DNA of 18,547 bases from Gammaproteobacteria bacterium RIFCSPHIGHO2_12_FULL_37_34 (GTDB lineage: Bacteria; Pseudomonadota; Gammaproteobacteria; DSM-16500), in assembly GCA_001801495.1 (NCBI GenBank), contig MGXW01000086.1:1-18547 (forward strand). The letters run 5' to 3'. The notes beneath the pieces were generated by a model, which ran no database searches, was not told where the DNA came from, and saw only the letters and a list, made by a program, of their open reading frames with translations. The translations under genes and the position numbers were made by a program. Positions 13,760-18,547 of this stretch are shown here, in pieces; positions within the stretch are counted from its first letter, which is position 1; the number at the start of each line of letters is the position of its first letter.

Positions 13760-15118
13760 ATGTCTCATTCACCTCATAAAATGCAACGTTATTTTGGTAC
13801 CGATGGTATTCGTGGCCGCGTGGGAATATGGCCTATTACACCTGAATTTGTTTTAAAACTAGGGTGGGCAATCGGAAAAGTACTCGCACAACAAGGCAGC
13901 GGAAAAGTATTGATTGGTAAAGATACTCGTATTTCAGGTTACATGTTTGAATCTGTTTTAGAATCAGGTTTATCTGCCGCAGGCATTGATACTCATTTAT
14001 TGGGTCCTATGCCTACGCCGGCTATTGCTTATTTGACACGAACCTTACGTGCTCAGGCTGGTATTGTTATCAGTGCTTCTCATAATCCTTATTATGATAA
14101 CGGGATCAAATTTTTCTCATCACAAGGAACGAAACTTGCTGACCATATGGAGTTAGCTATTGAAGAACGTTTGGAACAACCCATGACTACAGTTGATTCT
14201 GCAGCATTAGGTAAAGCGATTCGTATTGTCGATGCGCCTGGTCGTTATATTGAGTTTTGCAAAAGCGTGGTTTCACCTTCTGTCATTTTGAATGGATTAA
14301 AAATTGTGGTGGATTGTGCCCATGGTGCTGCTTATCATATTGCCCCTAATGTATTTCGAGAATTAGGCGCAGAAGTGATTGAATATGGTATAGAACCGAA
14401 TGGTTTAAATATTAATTTGAATTGTGGAGCGATGTACCCGGATTTTTTGTGCCAACATGTTCTTGATCATCAGGCGGATTTAGGTATTGCACTAGATGGA
14501 GACGGTGATCGGGTAGTGATGGTAGATCATCAAGGTTATATTTTAGATGGCGATGAATTGCTTTATATCATTGCTCGCCATAAATCCAAGTTAGCTTTGC
14601 TGAAAGGCGGAGTAGTTGGTACCGTGATGTCCAATTTAGGATTTGAATTAGCATTAAAGCAGTTGAATTTAGAATTTATTCGTGTACCAGTAGGCGATAG
14701 ACATATTGTAAATGAGTTGACGAAACGCCAATGGTTTTTAGGGGGTGAACCATCCGGGCACATCGTTTGTAGGGATGTGACGACGACGGGTGATGGCATT
14801 ATTACTGCTTTGCAAGTGTTAGCAGCGATGCGTTATGAAAATAAATCATTATTTGAGATGCGATCTGGTTTTGTTAAATACCCGCAAATAGTATTGAATG
14901 TAGAAGTTTTTCAGCAAGGTCATTTTCTTGATCATCCGCGTATTCAGCAAGTGGTAAAGGATATTGAAAAAGAGTTAGGTAAAACAGGGCGTGTACTCTT
15001 GCGTCGCTCAGGCACAGAACCTCTTGTTCGAGTGATGGTTGAAGGTGAAGATCAGAATCGCGTCAAACAATTAGCTGAACGATTAGCTGATATAGTGAAA
15101 GCAGAAACCGCGTTATAA
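13760..15118 (+). CDS. glmM: Phosphoglucosamine mutase GlmM
   Basis: GlmM converts glucosamine-6-phosphate to glucosamine-1-phosphate for UDP-GlcNAc, hence peptidoglycan and lipopolysaccharide. The protein shows RYFGTDGIRGRVG at the start, the phosphoserine loop ISASHNP (Ser107 from this start), the metal loop LDGDGDR, the sugar loop GGEPSGHI and the C-terminal phosphate loop RRSGTEPLVRVM. ATG 13760 gives 452 residues, 4 nt after the ftsH stop; ATG 13781 gives 445. Neither has a clear Shine-Dalgarno, so coupling to ftsH is likely and the exact start is open. A longer open frame back to 13463 is a shadow of ftsH. In E. coli folP lies between ftsH and glmM; it is missing here. Confidence 0.96.
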   Translation: MSHSPHKMQRYFGTDGIRGRVGIWPITPEFVLKLGWAIGKVLAQQGSGKVLIGKDTRISGYMFESVLESGLSAAGIDTHLLGPMPTPAIAYLTRTLRAQAGIVISASHNPYYDNGIKFFSSQGTKLADHMELAIEERLEQPMTTVDSAALGKAIRIVDAPGRYIEFCKSVVSPSVILNGLKIVVDCAHGAAYHIAPNVFRELGAEVIEYGIEPNGLNINLNCGAMYPDFLCQHVLDHQADLGIALDGDGDRVVMVDHQGYILDGDELLYIIARHKSKLALLKGGVVGTVMSNLGFELALKQLNLEFIRVPVGDRHIVNELTKRQWFLGGEPSGHIVCRDVTTTGDGIITALQVLAAMRYENKSLFEMRSGFVKYPQIVLNVEVFQQGHFLDHPRIQQVVKDIEKELGKTGRVLLRRSGTEPLVRVMVEGEDQNRVKQLAERLADIVKAETAL

Positions 15119-15144
15119 AAAACCCCCATTTTTGTAATGGGGGT
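15116..15144 (-). terminator. Intrinsic terminator of the HU-like gene
   Basis: A perfect 9-bp stem (15122-15130 with 15136-15144, ACCCCCATT/AATGGGGGT) has a 5-nt loop. On the minus strand it is followed by six T residues (15122-15117), a textbook intrinsic terminator for the minus-strand gene ending at 15171. On the plus strand the stem is followed by GATAGATG, so it is a poor terminator for glmM. The T tract reaches the glmM stop codon (15116-15118). Confidence 0.85.
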
Positions 15145-15170
15145 GATAGATGGGTTTCAAGTAACAAATT

Positions 15171-15578
15171 TTATACGACCATTTCTTTCAATTTTTTAAG
15201 CGCTTTTATTTTTACTGCTTTATAAGCAGGTTTTGCCTTTATCATAATTTCTTCACCAGTAAATGGATTGACTCCTTTACGGGCCGGTCTTGCTGGTTTT
15301 TTAACCACATTAATTTTCATTAATCCTGGCATAACGAATTTCCCTGGGCCACCAGTTTTAATGTGTTTTTCAATGACTTGAGTAAGACAATCAATGACAG
15401 AAACAACCTCTTTCTTGGAAAGACAAGTTGCATCAGTAATTGTTTTAATCATATTGCTTTTTGATAAGGGCTCTTTAATAAGAGGCACCTTAACGGGAGT
15501 TTTTTTTGCCATCAATTTTGATGCTGCAGACTTCCCGTTACTAGACTTCCTTTTCATTTTTGACTTCTTCACTGCCAT
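15171..15578 (-). CDS. HU/IHF-family nucleoid protein with Lys-rich N-terminal extension
   Basis: The C-terminal two thirds (about residues 38-135) form an HU/IHF domain: LSKSNMIKTITDAT, KKEVVSVIDCLTQVIEKHI, the core FVMPGLMKINVVKKPARPARKGVNPFTGEEIMIKAKPAYKAVKIKALKKLKE with the DNA-binding arm RKGVNPFTGE. The first 37 residues are a basic tail rich in Lys and Ser/Ala (MAVKKSKMKRKSSNGKSAAS), so the protein is 135 residues against about 90 for ordinary HU. Such tails resemble histone H1-like chromatin proteins; a role in nucleoid compaction is inference. GAGGA lies about 7 nt before ATG 15578. It is monocistronic, with its own terminator at 15116-15144. Confidence 0.88.
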   Translation of the reverse strand: MAVKKSKMKRKSSNGKSAASKLMAKKTPVKVPLIKEPLSKSNMIKTITDATCLSKKEVVSVIDCLTQVIEKHIKTGGPGKFVMPGLMKINVVKKPARPARKGVNPFTGEEIMIKAKPAYKAVKIKALKKLKEMVV

Positions 15579-15620
15579 AACTATTCCTCACTAGGTTAGT
15601 AAAAAGACTCTAATAAAATA

Positions 15621-15640
15621 GCATTTTTGTAGAAAAATGC
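15621..15640. other. AT-rich hairpin upstream of the HU-like gene
   Basis: GCATTTTT (15621-15628) and AAAAATGC (15633-15640) form a perfect 8-bp stem with loop GTAG. On the plus strand it is followed by T-rich sequence to 15660, so it could act as a weak terminator for read-through from glmM. On the minus strand it would lie in the promoter or leader of the HU-like gene. Function is not established. Confidence 0.35.
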
Positions 15641-15667
15641 GAGTGTTTTTTGTATTTTTTAAGAAAA

Positions 15668-15676
15668 ATGAGTAAC
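15668..15676 (+). repeat. Target-site duplication, left copy
   Basis: ATGAGTAAC directly abuts the left inverted-repeat end of the MITE-like element; its exact copy is at 15869-15877. Confidence 0.8.
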
Positions 15677-15868
15677 TCACCTTAGGCAATAACGAGTTGT
15701 TTACTTCATTTTTGACTCTCAATATTCTATACACGAGGGGTGTCGCGGAAGGAGGGCTCCCACCGCGCGCAGGTACGAGCACGGTGGGATACCTGCAGCG
15801 ACGAACCCCGAGTAACACAACCTCTGAAGTCAAAAATGAAGTGAACAACTCGTTATTGCCTAAGGTGA
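15677..15868. mobile_element. 192-bp MITE-like element with 41-bp terminal inverted repeats and structured core
   Basis: The left arm 15677-15717 and right arm 15828-15868 are inverted repeats matching at 40 of 41 positions (the mismatch is 15702/15843). Arms begin TCACCTTAGGCAATAACGAG. The element is flanked by an exact 9-bp direct repeat ATGAGTAAC (15668-15676 and 15869-15877), the expected target-site duplication. There is no transposase frame inside; the open frame crossing it on the minus strand has no family features. The 110-bp interior has a GC-rich core (15737-15809) with interleaved complementary stems. It sits in the gene-free stretch 15579-15994 between the HU-like gene and rplM. 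The structure is that of a non-autonomous transposon mobilised in trans; the parent family is unknown to me. Confidence 0.85.
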
Positions 15869-15877
15869 ATGAGTAAC
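15869..15877 (+). repeat. Target-site duplication, right copy
   Basis: ATGAGTAAC directly abuts the right inverted-repeat end of the MITE-like element; its exact copy is at 15668-15676. Confidence 0.8.
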
Positions 15878-15918
15878 GTAAGCTGCTTCATGAGGCGCCT
15901 TGCATGGATTGAATACGC

Positions 15919-15946
15919 TTGCTTGTTCCGCTTAGTTCGTTATACA
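15919..15946 (+). promoter_or_regulatory. Candidate sigma70 promoter of rplM-rpsI
   Basis: TTGCTT (15919-15924) and TATACA (15941-15946) are 16 bp apart, and the -10 ends 48 nt before the rplM ATG. It lies entirely to the right of the MITE-like insertion, so the insertion need not have separated rplM from its promoter. The call rests on pattern only. Confidence 0.4.
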
Positions 15947-15994
15947 ATTCTTGCGTTTGATTTCGGGATCTTGATAGAAAATTAGGGTTTATAA

Positions 15995-16435
15995 ATGAGA
16001 ACATATATTGCTCCACAACATAGCGTACACAAGTGGTATCTTATTGATGCATCAGGAAAAATATTGGGTAGATTAGCTAGCCAACTTGCTAAATATCTGC
16101 GTGGTAAACATAAACCTGAATATACGCCACACGTTGATACAGGTGATTATCTTGTTGTTGTTAATGCAGCAGAAATTAAGGTAACGGGTAAGAAACGACA
16201 GAAAAAAGTATACTATCGACACTCAGGGTATCCAGGTGGGATTAAAGAAACAACTTTTGATAAATTACAAGCAAAAGATCCAGTTAAAATTATCGAAATA
16301 GCTGTAAAAGGCATGTTGCCAAAAAATCCATTAGGTAGAGCAATGTTGCAAAAATTAAAAGTATATGCAGGTGCTACACATCCACATGCGGCTCAACAAC
16401 CTGAGATTATTCATTTAGAACAAGTTAAAGAGTAG
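15995..16435 (+). CDS. rplM: 50S ribosomal protein L13
   Basis: L13 is an early-assembling 50S protein. The 146-residue product has the family sequence throughout: WYLIDASGKILGRLASQLAKYLRGKHKPEYTPHVDTGDYLVVVNA near the start, the signature KVYYRHSGYPGGIKE, and GMLPKNPLGRAMLQKLKVYAGATHPHAAQQPE at the end. TAGGG (15983-15987) is 7 nt before the ATG. It is followed 7 nt later by rpsI, the near-universal rplM-rpsI operon. The usual autogenous control by L13 binding the mRNA leader cannot be judged from sequence alone. Confidence 0.98.
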   Translation: MRTYIAPQHSVHKWYLIDASGKILGRLASQLAKYLRGKHKPEYTPHVDTGDYLVVVNAAEIKVTGKKRQKKVYYRHSGYPGGIKETTFDKLQAKDPVKIIEIAVKGMLPKNPLGRAMLQKLKVYAGATHPHAAQQPEIIHLEQVKE

Positions 16436-16442
16436 GCAAAAT

Positions 16443-16883
16443 ATGGCAGAAAAAAGTTTTTATGGAACAGGGCGCAGAAAAACATCAACTGCACGTGTAT
16501 TTTTGAAACGTGGAAAGGGTGCAATTGTTGTTAATGATCGAACTTTAGAAGAATACTTTGGGCGTGAAACAGCACGAATGATTGTTCGTCAACCTCTTGA
16601 GGCAACAGAATTTCAAAATCGATTTGATGTGCTTGTTACAGTAAGCGGTGGCGGCATTAATGGTCAGGCTGGTGCTATACGGCATGGTATTGCGCGCGCG
16701 TTATTGCAATATGAAGGAGGATCATCTGGTGATGATGATAGCTCTTCTGGTACAGAAGGTGATCGTTCGATTAGAAAAATTTTGCGAAAAGCGGGTTATT
16801 TAACACGGGATGCGCGAGAAGTAGAACGGAAAAAAGTTGGTAAACACAAAGCTCGCAAGGGTACTCAATACTCTAAACGATAA
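16443..16883 (+). CDS. rpsI: 30S ribosomal protein S9 with acidic Gly/Ser insertion
   Basis: S9 sits in the head of the 30S subunit and its C-terminal tail contacts P-site tRNA. The N-terminal (YGTGRRKTSTARVF, NDRTLEEYFGRETARMIVRQPLE), middle (VSGGGINGQAGAIRHGIARALLQY) and C-terminal (LRKAGYLTRDAREVERKKVGKHKARKGTQYSKR) signatures are all present, including the terminal SKR. At 146 residues it exceeds the E. coli protein (130) by 16, almost all within residues 91-113, where GGSSGDDDSSSGTEGD replaces a short conserved turn. The frame is maintained, so the gene is intact. tRNA-Gln follows 19 nt after the stop. Confidence 0.97.
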   Translation: MAEKSFYGTGRRKTSTARVFLKRGKGAIVVNDRTLEEYFGRETARMIVRQPLEATEFQNRFDVLVTVSGGGINGQAGAIRHGIARALLQYEGGSSGDDDSSSGTEGDRSIRKILRKAGYLTRDAREVERKKVGKHKARKGTQYSKR

Positions 16884-16902
16884 ATCGAATTGTGTTATCA
16901 AA

Positions 16903-16973
16903 TGGGGGATCGTCTAGTGGTAGGACAGCGGACTCTGACTCCGCGAACCTAGGTTCGAATCCTAGTCCCCCAG
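16903..16973 (+). tRNA. tRNA-Gln (anticodon CTG)
   Basis: A 71-nt cloverleaf: acceptor TGGGGGA (16903-16909) pairs with TCCCCCA (16966-16972) with discriminator G16973; the anticodon stem GCGGA/TCCGC encloses loop CTCTGAC, giving anticodon CTG (16935-16937), which reads CAG; the T-arm has GGTTCGAATCC. The U1-A72 end and G discriminator are typical identity features of glutamine tRNA. CCA is not encoded. It lies between rpsI and sspA and is probably processed from their transcript. Confidence 0.95.
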
Positions 16974-17020
16974 ACTCCTTTCTTTACCCGCGTCAGTTAT
17001 TTATGAAGAAGGGTTTATGT

Positions 17021-17668
17021 ATGGCTGTTATCAGCAACAAACGATCGATTATGACGCTTTACTCAGGCGCAATAGATCTTCATAGCCATCGAGTACGCAT
17101 TGTTCTTGCAGAAAAAGGCGTATCTTACGAAGTCATTAACGTAGAATCTCGCGGAAAACCTGAAGATTTATTAGAATTAAATCCCTATGGTAATATACCA
17201 ACTTTGGTTGATCGAGAATTGGCATTATATGATCCTAATATTATTACCGAATATCTTGATGAACGTTTTCCTCATCCACCGCTTATGCCTGTTTACCCTG
17301 TTGCGCGAGCAAAAGCTCGTTTGATCATCTACCGATTTGATCGTGAATGGGGCCCTTTGATTCGGAAATTAGAAACAGGGAAAATCTTGGATATGCGTGT
17401 AGCGAAAGAGCTCGGAAGTTATTTGGCACAACTTATCCCAATTTTTCAATCCTCTACTTATTTTTTAGGGGATGATTTTACTCTGGTAGACTGTTGTATT
17501 GCCCCTGTATTATGGCGATTACCAATTTGGGGAATCACATTGTCACCCTCAGAAATGAAAATATTAAGTAAATATGCTAATAGATTGTTCCAGCGGGATT
17601 CATTTCAAGCAAGTCTTACAGAAGCGGAGCAGGAATTAAGAAAACAAACTACAGCGGAAACAGCTTAA
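17021..17668 (+). CDS. sspA: Stringent starvation protein A
   Basis: SspA is a glutathione-S-transferase-fold protein that binds RNA polymerase and controls stationary-phase and acid-stress genes (MglA-type partner in some intracellular pathogens). The 215-residue protein has the N-terminal thioredoxin-like domain (NKRSIMTLYSGAIDLHSHRVRIVLAEKGVSYE, NIPTLVDRELALYDPNIITEYLDERF), the invariant surface loop PHPPLMPVYPVARAKARL and a helical C-terminal domain (FTLVDCCIAPVLWRLP). Like other SspA proteins it lacks an obvious catalytic GST residue. ATG 17021 is chosen because GAAGGG ends about 7 nt upstream and the N-terminus MAVISNKRS matches the family; the open frame extends back through the tRNA but that part is not protein. 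Confidence 0.96.
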   Translation: MAVISNKRSIMTLYSGAIDLHSHRVRIVLAEKGVSYEVINVESRGKPEDLLELNPYGNIPTLVDRELALYDPNIITEYLDERFPHPPLMPVYPVARAKARLIIYRFDREWGPLIRKLETGKILDMRVAKELGSYLAQLIPIFQSSTYFLGDDFTLVDCCIAPVLWRLPIWGITLSPSEMKILSKYANRLFQRDSFQASLTEAEQELRKQTTAETA

Positions 17669-17680
17669 GGGAGTATTACT

Positions 17681-18127
17681 ATGCTATCGAATAGACCTTA
17701 CCTATTACGTGCGTTTTATCAGTGGATTGTTGATAGTGAATGTACGCCTATTTTGGTAATCGATGTTAATCACCCGCGTGCTAGAGTACCAATGGAATAT
17801 GCAGATGGTGTTGAAATTGTTTTTAATGTTTCGCCTACGGCTGTACGCGATTTGAAAATTTCTAATGAATTAATTGAATTTAAAGCTTCATTTTCTGGTG
17901 TGATTCATATTATATCTGCGCCTGTTAAAGCAGTGTTGGCCATTTATGCTGAAGAAAATGGTGAGGGTATCTTTTTTGATGCTGAAGATGATGAACATCC
18001 AGAAGAAATGATACGTTTCAAAAATACTGATCGATCACCCACTGAATTAATTGAATCTCACATGCCAGTGCCTAAAACGGGTAATGGGAGTAAGAAAGGC
18101 AAACCAGTTTTGAAATTAGTGGAGTAG
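17681..18127 (+). CDS. sspB: ClpXP adaptor SspB
   Basis: SspB tethers SsrA-tagged proteins to ClpX and speeds their degradation. The 148-residue protein has the N-terminal tag-binding domain (NRPYLLRAFYQWIVDSECTPILVIDVNHPRARVPMEYA, IVFNVSPTAVRDLKI, FKASFSGVIHIISAPVKAVLAIYAEENGEGIFF), an acidic flexible linker and the C-terminal ClpX-binding motif GKPVLKLVE. AAGGGAG (17667-17673) is 7 nt before the ATG. It is 12 nt after sspA, one operon. Its ligand, the tmRNA tag, is encoded in the same window. The stop is 1 bp from the stop of the convergent receiver gene. Confidence 0.96.
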   Translation: MLSNRPYLLRAFYQWIVDSECTPILVIDVNHPRARVPMEYADGVEIVFNVSPTAVRDLKISNELIEFKASFSGVIHIISAPVKAVLAIYAEENGEGIFFDAEDDEHPEEMIRFKNTDRSPTELIESHMPVPKTGNGSKKGKPVLKLVE

Positions 18128-18128
18128 C

Positions 18129-18547
18129 TCATACGTATTTTTGCAATAATTTTTTTAGCCGTTTTCGTGAGGTTGGTTTGCTTATAAATTCAGTTGCACC
18201 AGCTTCTAAACAGGCTGTTTTTTCCTGTTTTCCAGTAAACACCGTTAAAGCGATGATGGGAATATGTTGAGTATCTTGACGTAAGCGCATTTCTTTTATG
18301 ACATCAAACCCATTCATATCAGGCAGACTGATATCGACAAATACCATATGATGTTGATTTGCCTTCTTAAGTGCATCGCGACCATGGGCAACCACGTCAA
18401 CTTGACAACCAAGTTCTGATAACATTTTTTCGTGGATGAATTGTATAATCGGATCATCTTCAATTAATAAGATTTTTGGCTGCTTACATTCAGGAAGATC
18501 AACTTTCTTAAATGGTTTTTTCTTGGGAAAGGAGGATTGGATTTTCT
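18129..18547 (-). CDS. C-terminal receiver (REC) domain of a response regulator or hybrid histidine kinase (partial)
   Basis: The minus-strand frame is open from the window edge to TGA 18131-18129 and encodes about 138 residues. After a basic linker comes KILLIEDDPIIQFI with the acidic pair, VFVDISLPDMNGFDVI with the phospho-acceptor Asp, the conserved Thr in IIALTV, and the Lys in FISKPTSRKRL: a complete receiver domain at the C-terminus. The position after a linker running off the edge suggests a hybrid sensor kinase of the ArcB/TorS type, but a stand-alone regulator with an N-terminal extension is possible. The ATG at 18425 is internal to the domain and not the true start. Confidence 0.85.
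   Translation of the reverse strand, partial: KIQSSFPKKKPFKKVDLPECKQPKILLIEDDPIIQFIHEKMLSELGCQVDVVAHGRDALKKANQHHMVFVDISLPDMNGFDVIKEMRLRQDTQHIPIIALTVFTGKQEKTACLEAGATEFISKPTSRKRLKKLLQKYV

Noticed and set aside
15758..15796. Classical H-type pseudoknot in the MITE core
   Set aside because: The second stem strand follows the first with no linker across an 8-bp helix, so standard geometry is strained; alternative hairpins are more likely.
15591..15848. Minus-strand open frame of 85 codons across the MITE
   Set aside because: It crosses one inverted-repeat arm and the structured core, has no recognisable domain and is explained by the non-coding element.
16892..17020. Extended N-terminus for sspA through the tRNA
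   Set aside because: The extension translates tRNA sequence; family similarity and the ribosome binding site place the start at 17021.
1..18547. CRISPR arrays, restriction systems, toxin-antitoxin or phage defence loci
   Set aside because: No regularly spaced repeats or known defence genes were seen; ratA/rnfH (pasTI) is the only pair with a disputed toxin-antitoxin label.

Overview
The window reads as chromosomal DNA of a moderately AT-rich gammaproteobacterium. Gene content, gene order and protein style (smpB/ratA/rnfH/bamE/fur/recN/nadK/grpE/dnaKJ, then greA/rlmE/ftsH/glmM, then rplM/rpsI/sspA/sspB) fit a member of the Legionellales (Legionella/Coxiella/Rickettsiella-like). That placement is an inference from protein resemblance; no database was searched.

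Layout. (1) Bases 1-1555 hold a small, visibly more AT-rich accessory segment: a 5'-decayed aminoglycoside-phosphotransferase-like fragment, an intact class I methyltransferase, and an ORF resembling the N-terminal part of a GNAT acetyltransferase that ends in a perfect 40-bp palindrome (1488-1527). (2) Bases 1569-3271 hold the trans-translation pair ssrA (tmRNA) and smpB on the minus strand, divergent from ratA-rnfH. (3) Bases 3240-6645 hold bamE, fur, recN and nadK. (4) Bases 6646-10532 are a chaperone block, grpE-dnaK-dnaJ, with sigma32-like promoters before grpE and before dnaK. (5) Bases 10590-15118 hold greA-rlmE-ftsH-glmM; folP, often found between ftsH and glmM, is absent here. (6) Bases 15116-15578 hold a Lys-rich HU-like nucleoid protein on the minus strand, with an intrinsic terminator abutting the glmM stop codon. 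(7) Bases 15579-15994 are a 416-bp gene-free stretch that contains a 192-bp element with 41-bp terminal inverted repeats, a 9-bp target-site duplication and a GC-rich structured core: a probable non-autonomous mobile element (MITE). (8) Bases 15995-18127 hold rplM-rpsI-tRNA-Gln-sspA-sspB. (9) The right edge holds the C-terminal receiver domain of a response regulator or hybrid kinase running off the window.

Functional themes. Protein quality control dominates: tmRNA/SmpB rescue stalled ribosomes and tag the product, SspB delivers tagged proteins to ClpXP, FtsH degrades membrane and tagged proteins, and GrpE/DnaK/DnaJ refold. The most notable observations are the intact-looking MITE with an interleaved-stem core, the 40-bp perfect palindrome at an ORF break just beyond the tmRNA 3' end, an unusually long (21-codon) tmRNA tag with a possible repeated N-terminal epitope, and a 16-residue acidic Gly/Ser insertion in ribosomal protein S9.
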